Assembly: GCF_029846715.1 (NCBI RefSeq)
Contig: NZ_JARVWW010000053.1
Coordinates: forward strand, 1 to 36,771
Reading direction: 5' to 3'
Source: Bradyrhizobium nivariense
Lineage (GTDB): Bacteria; Pseudomonadota; Alphaproteobacteria; Rhizobiales; Xanthobacteraceae
Length of the DNA stretch: 36,771 bases
The notes beneath the pieces are model-generated. The model was not told the DNA's origin. It saw only the letters and a list, made by a program, of their open reading frames with translations, and did not search any database. This document shows, one piece after another, positions 8,598 through 16,557 of the stretch; within the stretch, counting starts at the first letter, position 1; every line of letters begins with the position of its first letter. A program made the position numbers and the translations under genes.

Positions 8598-8683
8598 CGT
8601 TCCACCTCCAAACGAACCGCTCATGCCAGGCTGTATCGCGCGCAAGCCGAGGGATGGCTAGGTGGGGGCGTCACGCCGGTTAC

Positions 8684-8691
8684 GAACATTA
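8684..8691. repeat. right target-site duplication of the IS66 element (GAACATTA)
   Basis: Exact copy of the bases at 5517-5524, directly after the right terminal repeat. Removing 5525-8691 restores the uninterrupted ancestral sequence, which was intergenic upstream of the 61-residue gene at 5224-5409. Confidence 0.95.
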
Positions 8692-8993
8692 GGCGCGAGA
8701 ATTTGACTTCAACATGCGCCACCTTGGCGAAGTGGTGCGCTCCATTGGAGGTCCTTCGCCGCGATTTCTACTTGTAACGGATATTCCATTCACAATTGAT
8801 GCAATGAGTGGCATCTTAATGCTGCGTTTGGCAGCATTCTTTGAAGGATTTCAACTGGCCGGGTGGATGGAAATGTCTGTAACAGAGTGCCTAGCAGGGT
8901 CTGCACCATCTCCTCGGCTTCGCTTTTTCAAGGAACGCACAACTCGCGATTATTGACGAGCAGCTGGCCCACTCCCTCGTCGGGTCGGTCGTT
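8692..8993. other. intergenic region right of the IS66 element
   Basis: About 300 bases with no credible gene. Before the IS66 insertion this was the upstream region of the 61-residue gene at 5224-5409, so an original promoter may lie here. A sigma-54-like TGGCAGC-N4-TTTGA near 8829 is on the other strand and lacks the essential GC, so it is not called. Confidence 0.35.
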
Positions 8994-9443
8994 TCAGCCT
9001 CGAATGGCTTTACGCAGGATGAAAAACGCGGGGCTAAGATCGGGTGGCGCGCCTTCGGTGCCGGGGAGACGACGTCGTTGCCGCGGTTCACGCTGTCCTC
9101 GGCCTTCTTCGACAGGAAGGGATTGAGTGAGCACAGACTTCGGGGTCTCTGCAGCCGTCACCTCGATCTCTGGCTTCACCTCCGTAGGGATAGAGCGCGC
9201 TTCCATGACATTGAGGACCGCGCGCCCCCTTTCCGTAATGCGCCACCCACCGTTTACGCGCTCTATAAGTTGCTGGGAAAAGATATCCAGGTCCGGCACG
9301 CGGGCGGCCAATCTCTTGGTGCGCTCAGCCCAATCCGGACCGCTCGTCGCCAAAATCGCCATGTCCCGCTTAAGCTCCGCCATGGGCGCGAACCCGTCTG
9401 GATAGCTCACCAGGATCTTCAGGACTGTGACCTGTAAATTCAC
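8994..9443 (-). CDS. conserved hypothetical protein with winged-helix-like N-terminus
   Basis: A 149-residue frame from a GTG start. The first 85 residues (VTVLKILVSYPDGFAPMAELKRDMAILATSG...RLAARVPDLDIFSQQLIERVNGGWRITERGRAVLNVMEAR) look like a small winged-helix or restriction-associated DNA-binding fold. The phrase GGWRITERGRAVL is like the wing of such domains. The remainder is charged and low in complexity. In the second half the arginine-rich run may reflect an old frameshift, since typical family members have a different tail as far as I recall. It starts 13 bases after the next gene upstream (9457-9801), so the two form an operon. I cannot assign a function. Confidence 0.6.
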   Translation of the reverse strand: MNLQVTVLKILVSYPDGFAPMAELKRDMAILATSGPDWAERTKRLAARVPDLDIFSQQLIERVNGGWRITERGRAVLNVMEARSIPTEVKPEIEVTAAETPKSVLTQSLPVEEGRGQREPRQRRRLPGTEGAPPDLSPAFFILRKAIRG

Positions 9444-9456
9444 CTAAGCTACAACA

Positions 9457-9801
9457 TCATTTTTTCGCCTGTCGCCACATGGTAGGCGCTTGGCGAAGAG
9501 CATCGATGCCGATTTGCTTGAGGCGCTCGCGCCTGGTCTCACCTCCAGCGGCGGCTTCCAACATCTTCGAGGCGACATGCGCGCGGATGCCCGTATCGCT
9601 TCGAGAAATACTTTCGCAGACTTCCTCGAGGACCGTGCGCAGAAGCGCGGTAGTAGCGGCGTCTAACATTTGGAGATTCCCCCCAAGCCCGATGTGAATG
9701 ATAACACGAGCAAGTACGCTTCCGAATTTAAATGGATTGACCTTCCAATCGCGTACCAGTTCCAGACCGATCTCCGGCTCCTTTTCTGCTGCTCCCGTCA
9801 A
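9457..9801 (-). CDS. conserved hypothetical protein
   Basis: 114 residues from a TTG start with GAGGG just upstream; an in-frame stop a few codons further up excludes a longer protein. The sequence EIGLELVRDWKVNPFKFGSVLARVIIHIGLGGNLQMLDAATTALLRTVLEEVCESISRSDTGIRAHVASKMLEAAAGGETRRERLKQIG is all helical and contains no catalytic motif I recognise. It resembles small rhizobial proteins of unknown role found beside the preceding type of gene, so the two may work together. Soluble, no signal peptide. Confidence 0.6.
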   Translation of the reverse strand: MTGAAEKEPEIGLELVRDWKVNPFKFGSVLARVIIHIGLGGNLQMLDAATTALLRTVLEEVCESISRSDTGIRAHVASKMLEAAAGGETRRERLKQIGIDALRQAPTMWRQAKK

Positions 9802-10846
9802 TACCCTCGCTTTTGCTTCTTACCTATCGCCTGTCGGACGGAACAACACTTGGAAGCCGTTCAATGCGGGCGCGTCTTGCTCGGCAGTAGTGACATCACA
9901 ATATCATATCCGCGCCAGGACCGTGCATCAGGGCCTCAATTCCCCGCCGGATGACCATTCTTGACGGTTTTCACCACATCGATTGTGCGACATATGTGAT
10001 GCTCGCGAGCATGTTTTGAACCTGCGGTGACAGGGACTTTAGTCTCATGTTTGGCCGTGTCTCTCAATTCGCCGTCTCAAGCGCGGACCGTTGCAGGTCC
10101 GGCGCCAAACAAGGAAACGGCCTCAACGGCACCGGGAATTAGCTGAGGCCGGATCAACATCTGCCAGAAGCGCAGTCAGGATGCCGAATGCTTTCGGCCG
10201 TTCTTTCTGGAGCGCGGCGAGATTATCCAATTTCGAGCTTTTCGGCGGTCGCTTATCGTAAAGCGGCCCAGATAACCGCGCCAACGGCCTGCCACATGGC
10301 AGGGCGTCAACATCGGTCGTCCGTGATCATCGATCAGGATCTTGAGACGGAATCGATGTCCGCGATTTCAACGCGAGCACCTGCGCGACCGCCGGCCCCG
10401 TGGGCAGCCGCCTCGCTCACGCGCACCGAAGCCGGTGCTTGCGCCGTTGCATTTTTGCAGTGGCAGCAGGCGCATTTATTGGCCGGCCCGCAGCTGCGTC
10501 GGCACGACGTCGAACTGTTAGGAGATAGTCTCGCCGATATGATGCCGCGGATCGCAGGAACATGCGAGGCAGACTCATCGATGTCGATAAGGGGTTGATT
10601 TCCATCGAGAGCCGATCAGCCTGCGGAGTGAACCTTTATGGTTGGATCGCAGGGCTCCCAGAATCAAGCCGCACCTTGGCAGTGCACCCGCTTGGTGTTC
10701 GCCAGCGCTGGATGCAAGATACGGTCACCGTGGCGCGCGGCTCACTACATGAAGCCGGTATGCTGCGCGCCCCAGTCAGGTCAAAAATCGACCTGTGCGA
10801 GTGTGACTACTTCAAAACCGTTGCCGCTCACCGTCCAAACGGCCGA
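9802..10846. other. 1-kb region without a recognisable gene
   Basis: A 136-codon plus-strand frame (10188-10598) and a smaller minus frame (10417-10605) exist. Their translations are arginine/alanine-rich and match no family I know. The sequence looks like decayed or intergenic DNA. The promoter of the small operon at 8994-9801 should lie in 9802-9950. Confidence 0.35.
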
Positions 10847-11686
10847 TTAGGGCTGACCGTTGATCATTGGCTGCCCAATACCGGCCTGATCCGTCAAGCC
10901 CCACTTGCGCAGCAGCTGGCCATAGGTGCCATCGGCGATGACCGCGGCAAGCCCTTTTTTTAGCTCTTCCCCAAGCTGAAGATTATCCTTCGCGAAAGCG
11001 AAACCGGTCATCAGCTTGACTACAGGTTTACTGATGACTGCGTACTGGTTTCCCTCCAGCTTGTTTTGATACGCGATGACGCCTTCACCGGTGATAGCGG
11101 CGTCGGCACGGCCCTGCTGGACCAAAAGTCGGTTCTGGGCGGTATTCTCACCGAGTACTACCTCGATCGCGGGCTTGCCAACTTTGACGCAATTCTCCTC
11201 ACTCCATTTCTCAATCCCCTGGATCTCGATAAGGCTGGAGCGCGTCGCCGCTACGTGCTTACCGCATAATGCCTCCGGGTTCGCGAAGCCCTCAGCCTTT
11301 GTGCTTAGAGTGTAGAATATCTCGTTTGAGTACACGTAATCGAGGAAGTTCGCATTGGCTCGGCGTTCCGGCGTATCACCCATTGTGCCCAAAAGGATGT
11401 CGGCGCGCTTTGTGTTCAGCGGCGCAAAGCTGATCATGAGCGCGTAGCTTGTCTCGGTCCAGCTGACCTCCGCTCCGATTTTCTTTGCCATAGCTTCCAG
11501 AACATCAATGTTGAATCCCGCTACCTTGCCAGCCTTTTCATCCTTGAATTCGAACGGCGGATACGTAGTCAGCGCCATTGCGTTGATAACTCGCTTTGCG
11601 CTTTGCGCGTACGCATCAGCAGCCATCAAGCCCAATGCGACCGCAACAGCGCTCATGGTTAGACGACGGATACCATTTGAGAACAT
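10847..11686 (-). CDS. periplasmic amino-acid-type ABC substrate-binding protein (orphan)
   Basis: A 279-residue solute-binding protein of the family that binds polar amino acids (SBP_bac_3). The ATG at 11686 has a GAAGGGAAAT ribosome site and opens a signal peptide: MFSNGIRRLTM, a hydrophobic core SAVAVALGLMAADAYA, then cleavage before QSAKR. The mature part shows the family pattern: INAMALTTYPPFEFKDEKAG, GFNIDVLEAMAKKIGAEVSW, FAPLNTKRADILLGTMGDTPERR, LCGKHVAATRSS, GRADAAITGEGVIAYQ and IADGTYGQLLRKWGL. No permease or ATPase gene is adjacent, so it must work with a transporter encoded elsewhere or act as a sensor or scavenger. A clear paralogue, also orphan and ending in the same MINGQP, lies at 34235-35071. 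The open frame extends upstream to 11836 but without signal-peptide character. Ligand unknown. Confidence 0.9.
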   Translation of the reverse strand: MFSNGIRRLTMSAVAVALGLMAADAYAQSAKRVINAMALTTYPPFEFKDEKAGKVAGFNIDVLEAMAKKIGAEVSWTETSYALMISFAPLNTKRADILLGTMGDTPERRANANFLDYVYSNEIFYTLSTKAEGFANPEALCGKHVAATRSSLIEIQGIEKWSEENCVKVGKPAIEVVLGENTAQNRLLVQQGRADAAITGEGVIAYQNKLEGNQYAVISKPVVKLMTGFAFAKDNLQLGEELKKGLAAVIADGTYGQLLRKWGLTDQAGIGQPMINGQP

Positions 11687-11862
11687 CTCGATTTCCCTTC
11701 TATGGTGACTTAAAACACGTGCTTTCGCTTCGATGAAGCAAAGATCTATAAACTCCCGAACCCCGGCATGCGTTGGATTGCTCAGTAGCCGTTCGGGTAG
11801 GATCCTTCCCATGACCTGTTCTTGGTTAATAGACACGGCAGCTTGGCCTACGACGCCAGGCT

Positions 11863-12132
11863 CTAGTCATTCCGGGTAAGCGCGAGATCACGCATTTCGG
11901 CAGATACCTGTCTGACCAGTTCTTGATCCGGCCCTGAAGGTTTGCGCGCGTCATATCCGTTCCGGACTGGCGCGTCCGCGGCGTTGGACCGGGGCTCGGA
12001 CTGACCGAGTTCACACCCCAACCGCATCAGGTTGTACTGCAGCCAAAGTCTTTGCTGCAGGTCGCGCTTGCTACTCCGAAACAAGGTCTCGGCATACGCG
12101 CCCATACGGAGTCGATAAAAGTGGCTGGCCAC
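11863..12132 (-). CDS. possible small protein (unknown)
   Basis: An 89-codon frame on the minus strand. The first half, MASHFYRLRMGAYAETLFRSSKRDLQQRLWLQYNLMRLGCEL, has the regular helical pattern of a real protein. The second half is less convincing. It sits 176 bases upstream of the binding-protein gene on the same strand and could share its transcript. No family recognised; it may be the surviving start of a longer gene. Confidence 0.35.
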   Translation of the reverse strand: MASHFYRLRMGAYAETLFRSSKRDLQQRLWLQYNLMRLGCELGQSEPRSNAADAPVRNGYDARKPSGPDQELVRQVSAEMRDLALTRND

Positions 12133-12639
12133 GTCCTACTCCTATGCCGCCGAATTGAGATGGCTTACCGGCGTATTGTGGTCCGCAAGGCACGCCCACG
12201 AGGATAGATCACGCTTTAATCCTTATTGTATGGGGTTATCGAGAGCTATTGGTGCGAGGACGCCCTGTTCGACGCATAAATTCGGCTCTTTAGAGACTTT
12301 TTTGATTGTTTCCACCGAGTCGACTTCCGACCTTTTGCCGATGAAGGAAGCCATGCATGATGTCAGCAGCCCAGGTGCTTTCCAAATTCGCCAAAGTGCT
12401 AGACCATGTGAGCGCGTCTTGAATTGGCTGTGTGAGCCCGGCGTTGTCCGGATCTGCAATCTGCGCTAACGCTATTTCTTGCTGAATTTCGGCCTATTAA
12501 CCAAGAGCTGAAAGGAGCGATCCAACTCAGTCAGCGGTCAGCCGCGTTTGAGTCGATCTTGCATAAGCGATCGGAAACTTTGAACTCTGCAATCGCGCTG
12601 TCACGTACAGAGCTGTCAACGAGGTTATAGAACCTAAGC
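12133..12639. other. intergenic region upstream of diaminopropionate ammonia-lyase
   Basis: About 500 bases between divergent genes. No nod box, no clear sigma-54 site and no convincing -35/-10 pair was found. Short frames on both strands (12155-12469, 12223-12459) look non-coding. Confidence 0.35.
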
Positions 12640-13896
12640 ATGTTTCTCCTCAACCAGCACACTGATCACCGCCGTCCTCTGGATACTTCAGACGCCGATA
12701 CGTTGAGCGTCGCGGCCGCTCGCGAGGTCGAGCGATTTCTCAGGTATCGCGATGGCCACACGGAAACTACTCTCATTTCATTAACGGCCCTTGCTCGTGA
12801 GATCGGAGTCAGTTCGATCCATCTCAAGGATGAAGGCCATCGTCTCGGCCTGGGCAGTTTCAAGGCTTTGGGCGGTTCTTATGCCGTGATCCGATTGGTG
12901 CTCGAGGAAGCATGTCGGCGGTTCGGCCGCGATGTCGACGTGAGCGAGCTGCGCACGCCTGAAGTGAGGGCTGTGGCAGCAGGCATGACAGTCTCCTGTG
13001 CCACGGACGGCAACCATGGCCGATCGGTTGCTTACGGAGCCCAACTTGTCGGTGCACAATGCGCCATTTTCGTTCATTCGGGCGTGAGTAATGGGCGCAT
13101 AGCTGCCATTGCCCATTTTGGCGCGCAGATGATCCGCGTCAAAGGCAACTATGACGACTCGGTTGCCGAGGCTACCCGAGTTGCGGCGGAACGGAGTTGG
13201 ACATTGGTATCTGACACCTCGTGGCCCGGCTACGAGCGCATTCCGGGGCTGGTAATGCAGGGGTACACTGCCCTGGTCAGCGAGGCCCTGCGTCAGTTGC
13301 CTGAGTGCCCGACTCATGTCTTCATTCAGTCAGGCGTTGGTGGGATCGCCGCTGCCGTTGCCGGACACCTTTCGGTACTGTTAGGCCATGACCGCCCGTT
13401 TTTCACTGTCGTCGACCCCTCGCGTGCAGCGTGCCTTTTAGAAAGCGCACGAGCCGGACGTCCCGTGAAGGTGGCGCATGCGCAGTCCACGGTGATGGCT
13501 ATGCTCGAATGCTATGAGCCTTCGCTCGTTGCTTGGCGTGTCCTTTCGCGCATGGCGGACGCTTTCATGACTGTCGACGACGAGGACGCAATCAACGCAA
13601 TGAAGCGTCTGGCAAACCCGGCGAATGGCGACCTGGCAGTTGTCGCAGGCGAAAGTGGTGGTGTTGGTCTCGCAGCGTTACTGAAGGCTGCTTCCGATCC
13701 AGCCTTGCGTGCCAGAATTGGTCTTGGACCAAATGCACGGATATTCCTGATCAACACCGAGGGCGCGAGCGACCCCAGCCTTTACGAAAAGCTGGTCGGT
13801 GCGACGCCAGCGCATGTGAGCGCTAAGACTCTGAAGATACCGAATTCGCACCGCGCGCGAAGCAAGACCTTCTCGGCACCGCACGATTATAGTTAG
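12640..13896 (+). CDS. dpaL: diaminopropionate ammonia-lyase (PLP enzyme)
   Basis: A 418-residue fold-type-II PLP enzyme of the diaminopropionate ammonia-lyase family, which splits 2,3-diaminopropionate into pyruvate and two ammonia. The cofactor lysine is K75 in GLGSFKALGGSYA. The asparagine loop is SCATDGNHGRSVAYGAQ (about 118-134), the phosphate-binding glycine loop is SGVGGIAAAVAG (about 230), and AGESGGVG near 337 closes the active site. Length is slightly above the usual 398-400 because of a C-terminal tail (HRARSKTFSAPHDYS) rich in Ser and Arg. It stands alone, with an orphan amino-acid-binding protein nearby on the opposite strand. Diaminopropionate and its oxalyl derivative are legume metabolites, so a role in using or detoxifying plant amino acids is attractive, but inferred. 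Related PLP enzymes such as serine/threonine deaminases lack this arrangement. Confidence 0.88.
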   Translation: MFLLNQHTDHRRPLDTSDADTLSVAAAREVERFLRYRDGHTETTLISLTALAREIGVSSIHLKDEGHRLGLGSFKALGGSYAVIRLVLEEACRRFGRDVDVSELRTPEVRAVAAGMTVSCATDGNHGRSVAYGAQLVGAQCAIFVHSGVSNGRIAAIAHFGAQMIRVKGNYDDSVAEATRVAAERSWTLVSDTSWPGYERIPGLVMQGYTALVSEALRQLPECPTHVFIQSGVGGIAAAVAGHLSVLLGHDRPFFTVVDPSRAACLLESARAGRPVKVAHAQSTVMAMLECYEPSLVAWRVLSRMADAFMTVDDEDAINAMKRLANPANGDLAVVAGESGGVGLAALLKAASDPALRARIGLGPNARIFLINTEGASDPSLYEKLVGATPAHVSAKTLKIPNSHRARSKTFSAPHDYS

Positions 13897-14042
13897 CATA
13901 ACGTCTCGGCTAGCTTAGCTCGATATTGAACCAGCCGCGCGGCCGGTGACCACGCGTCGAGGACAGAATGGTGCTGGCGATGAAATCTCCGTCGTCGGGA
14001 CGCGCTGACCTTATCGTCATGCGCGCCTCCGCAACGAAGACC

Positions 14043-14693
14043 TTACGTATTCTTCAGCGCGACGCGGAATTCGGCTTCAGTCTTGGCCTTGACCTCGTCG
14101 AGCGAGACGCCGTCGGCGAGCTCGATCAGCGCCATGCCGCCGTCGCCGTGCTTGTCGATGGTGAAGACGGCCAGATCGGTGACGACCATGTCGATCACGC
14201 GCTCGCCGGTCAGTGGCAGGTTGCACTTCTTGAGCAGCTTGGCACCGTCCTTGGCGGAATGCTCCATCACCACGACGACGCGCTTGACGCCGGCGACGAG
14301 GTCCATCGCGCCGCCCATGCCCTTGACCATCTTGCCTGGGATCATCCAGTTGGCGAGATCGCCGTTCTGGGCCACCTGCATGGCACCGAGGATCGACAGG
14401 TCCATGTGGCCGCCGCGGATCATGCCGAAGGAATCCGCGCTGGAGAAATACGAGGTCGACGGCAGCTCGCTCACGGTCTGCTTGCCGGCGTTGATCAGAT
14501 CGGCGTCCTCTTCGCCCTCATAGGGGAATGGGCCCATGCCGAGCATGCCGTTCTCACTCTGGAGGCTGACGTCGACACCATCAGGGATGCAGTTCGAGAC
14601 CAGCGTCGGGATGCCGATGCCGAGATTGACGTAGTAGCCGTCACGCAATTCCTTCGCGGCGCGCGCGGCCATCTGTTCACGGGTCCAGGCCAT
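14043..14693 (-). CDS. scoB: 3-oxoacid CoA-transferase subunit B
   Basis: Beta subunit (216 residues) of the enzyme that moves CoA from succinyl-CoA to acetoacetate. The ATG at 14693 has a strong CAGGAGA ribosome site, which decides the start over the open frame reaching 14750. The catalytic glutamate is E47 in SLQSENGMLGMGP. Also visible are GYYVNLGIGIPT and the conserved GGAMDLVAGVKRVVVVMEH. It lies downstream of scoA; the 74-base gap holds a palindromic repeat. Codon use is strikingly GC-rich at third positions compared with most neighbours, like core-genome Bradyrhizobium genes. Acetoacetate use links to polyhydroxybutyrate turnover, which rhizobia rely on. Confidence 0.95.
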   Translation of the reverse strand: MAWTREQMAARAAKELRDGYYVNLGIGIPTLVSNCIPDGVDVSLQSENGMLGMGPFPYEGEEDADLINAGKQTVSELPSTSYFSSADSFGMIRGGHMDLSILGAMQVAQNGDLANWMIPGKMVKGMGGAMDLVAGVKRVVVVMEHSAKDGAKLLKKCNLPLTGERVIDMVVTDLAVFTIDKHGDGGMALIELADGVSLDEVKAKTEAEFRVALKNT

Positions 14694-14718
14694 CTTATTC
14701 TCCTGAAGTCTTATGTTT

Positions 14719-14767
14719 GCGCATGATCTATTCGGAAAACCGGTGCCCACTTTTCCGGATCATGCGC
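14719..14767. repeat. rhizobial palindromic intergenic repeat (RPE-like)
   Basis: GCGCATGATC (14719-14728) and GATCATGCGC (14758-14767) are perfect inverted copies. Inside, CGGAAAA and TTTTCCG extend the stem, with an ACCGG-type loop. This matches, from memory, the dispersed palindromic element common between genes in Rhizobiales. It directly abuts the scoA stop and separates scoA from scoB, so the mRNA would carry a stable hairpin between the two genes. Confidence 0.85.
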
Positions 14768-15475
14768 CTAGGCTGCCGTGCGCGGGCGGGTGTTGCGGAA
14801 TTCGATGCGCTTCTGGGTCGTGCCGACCTCGACGATGCGCTTCACGAAAATGCCGGGCGTGTGGATGTGGTCGGGATTGAGTTCACCGGCGGGAACCAGA
14901 TGCTCGACCTCGGCCACCGTGACCTTGGCGGCGGTCGCCATCATCGGGTTAAAGTTGCGCGCGGTCTTGCGGTAGATGAGGTTGCCGGCGGTGTCGCCTT
15001 TCCAGGCGTGCACGATGGCGAGGTCGGCGAACAGGCCGCGCTCCATCAAATACTTCTCGCCGTCGAACTCCTTCACTTCCTTGCCTTCGGCGATCAGCGT
15101 GCCGACGCCGGACTTGGTGTAGAAGGCCGGGATACCGGCGCCGCCGGCGCGGATGCGCTCAGCCAGCGTGCCCTGCGGATTGAATTCGAGTTCCAGTTCG
15201 CCGGCGAGGAATTGCTGGGCGAACAGCTTGTTCTCGCCGACATAGGACGAGATCATCTTCTTGATCTGGCGGGTTTCCAAGAGGCGGCTGAGGCCGATGC
15301 CGTCAACGCCGGCGTTGTTGGAGACCACCGTCAGGCCCTTGACGCCGGACTCACGGATCGCGTCCGACAGCACTTCGGCGATGCCGCAGAGGCCGAAGCC
15401 GCCCGACATGATCATCATATTGTCTTTCAGAACGCCTTCGAGAGCCGACTTCGCGTCGGGATAGACCTTGTTCAT
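14768..15475 (-). CDS. scoA: 3-oxoacid CoA-transferase subunit A
   Basis: Alpha subunit (235 residues). Visible signatures are MSGGFGLCGIAEVLSDAI (the glycine-rich CoA loop), LTVVSNNAGVDGIGLSRLL, KKMISSYVGENKLFAQQFLAGELELEFNPQGTLAERIRAGGAGIPAFYT and AWKGDTAGNLIYRKTARNFNP. All are standard for the bacterial ScoA/AtoD-like family, and the length is normal. The ATG follows AGGTCAGG. Together with ScoB it makes the heteromeric succinyl-CoA:acetoacetate CoA-transferase. The GC-rich codon use matches scoB. Confidence 0.95.
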   Translation of the reverse strand: MNKVYPDAKSALEGVLKDNMMIMSGGFGLCGIAEVLSDAIRESGVKGLTVVSNNAGVDGIGLSRLLETRQIKKMISSYVGENKLFAQQFLAGELELEFNPQGTLAERIRAGGAGIPAFYTKSGVGTLIAEGKEVKEFDGEKYLMERGLFADLAIVHAWKGDTAGNLIYRKTARNFNPMMATAAKVTVAEVEHLVPAGELNPDHIHTPGIFVKRIVEVGTTQKRIEFRNTRPRTAA

Positions 15476-15487
15476 GAATTACCTGAC

Positions 15488-15829
15488 CTAATGGAGGAGC
15501 GTTGACAGCCCGGAAGCGCTGACTGGCTCGTATTTGCGCGATGGGCCCGTGAACGGATGGCCGCTGGGACGCATAAAGCCATTGAAGCGCGAGCGATAAG
15601 ACAGATCTTCGCACGCATCCGGGAGCATCAGCGCATCGATGTTGCCGCGCGTTTGGATTGACAGCTTCGGACCGGGCGCTATAGCGGCCAGGTCGACATA
15701 GCAGCTGTTACAGAAACTGTCGGCGCTGTTTGGCCAGAACGCTCCTGCGCCGTGGACCTGCTCCAGCGCTTCCCATTCCGGTTGGTCGTGCTCTGGCTGC
15801 GGATGCCCGGGTTCGTAGGGCTCCTTCAT
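15488..15829 (-). CDS. possible truncated protein with CNSC motif (unknown)
   Basis: The frame from an ATG at 15829 (113 residues) looks protein-like: AGAFWPNSADSFCNSCYVDLAAIAPGPKLS, IQTRGNIDALMLPDACEDLSYRSRFNGFMRPSGHPF and a tail ending just before scoA. Codon use is GC-rich like scoAB. I do not recognise the family. It could be a small protein with a paired-cysteine site or the leftover end of a larger enzyme. The upstream extension to 16021 is compositionally different and not convincing. It lies 12 bases from the scoA start, so the two may be cotranscribed. Confidence 0.35.
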   Translation of the reverse strand: MKEPYEPGHPQPEHDQPEWEALEQVHGAGAFWPNSADSFCNSCYVDLAAIAPGPKLSIQTRGNIDALMLPDACEDLSYRSRFNGFMRPSGHPFTGPSRKYEPVSASGLSTLLH

Positions 15830-16557
15830 GGCTTGATCGCCTCGGCATCTGACAAGAAGCTGTTGCTCCGCGTGCTCATTCGGTCGGATTCGTTCGCTGC
15901 CCCCTTCGGGACGCCCCGTCTGCGAACGACACTTACGCCAGATTGAGGAGGAAGTCGGCCAGCTGTTGGGCTCTGGCGCGCATATATCCGGCGCATTTCC
16001 TCCTTTAGTGCAGGAGTTCATCAGAGGACCTCAAGGCGCGCGAATTGACGCGCTACCTAATCGCCAGCCGGCGGCGCAGTCCGGCAACGTCGAATTTCGC
16101 CGCGCGCACGCCTTCCATATTTTCCGCGCCAGGCAGATTGACAACGTTGAGCAGGGTCGTGATGACGATCTCGTCCAGACTTGGATGAAGGTGGACGCGC
16201 TGCCGACGATAATATCTGTTCGACTAGCGGCAATCTCAGTCAACAAGCCTGCAGGTTACAGGCCGTACTGCTTGTACTTCGGTGGTCACGCGAGAATTCA
16301 CCGCAGTCGCCGAGGCTCTCGTCCTTGGACTTTGTTTCCAGTTATCGAACTAGCCGCGGTGCCCGCTTGGTTCATCTAAGACGCGACGGCTAGATGCGTC
16401 GGGCGCAAACACTGCTGCCGTTACAAACGACGCTAGTCTTCCAAGAGATCGTGCAATCTGTCGATCCGGCGGAAACCGGTTAAAGAGCTTGATTGAACGC
16501 CGTGCATTCGCGTGCCAGTGCAGCCATAAGCGGCTTGGCTTGGAAGAAGGTTCCATA
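15830..16557. other. region dominated by decayed coding sequence
   Basis: Apart from the remnant at 16053-16246, nothing intact is seen between the frame at 15488-15829 and the TauD-like gene. A plus-strand frame at 15966-16379 lacks any family resemblance and is probably a shadow. Confidence 0.35.
16053..16246 (-). pseudogene. 3' remnant of a decayed gene (unknown family)
   Basis: Two minus-strand frames carry protein-like stretches that read as one protein if joined by a frameshift: TEIAASRTDIIVGSASTFIQ in one frame (ending with the 16031-16246 open frame), then DEIVITTLLNVVNLP and GVRAAKFDVAGLRRRL in another, with a stop at 16053-16055. Third codon positions are GC-rich, as in true genes. 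The upstream part is missing. Family not recognised; the call rests on coding character alone. Confidence 0.3.

Larger units (their letters stand above)
5525..8683 (-). mobile_element. complete IS66-family insertion sequence (3159 bp)
   Basis: The left end begins GTAACCGGTATGAG (5525 on). The right end, read inward from 8683, begins GTAACCGGCGTGAC. These are imperfect terminal inverted repeats of about 20 bases with the GTAA tips typical of IS66. Perfect 8-bp direct repeats GAACATTA flank both ends. Inside, all on the minus strand, are tnpA, tnpB, tnpC and a UPF0149-like passenger gene, joined by GTGA and ATGA stop/start overlaps except between tnpB and tnpC. All frames look intact and the duplication is undecayed, so insertion was probably recent and the element may still be active. 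Confidence 0.96.

Noticed and set aside
8827..8846. Sigma-54-like TGGCAGC-N4-TTTGA
   Set aside because: The -12 part lacks the GC dinucleotide at the right spacing and no suitable gene follows on that strand.
12781..13317. 178-codon minus-strand frame
   Set aside because: Shadow of the diaminopropionate lyase gene, with no recognisable protein.
13968..15505. Long plus-strand frames of 252 and 262 codons
   Set aside because: They are antisense to scoB and scoA, and both sense genes are clear; composition explains the open frames.
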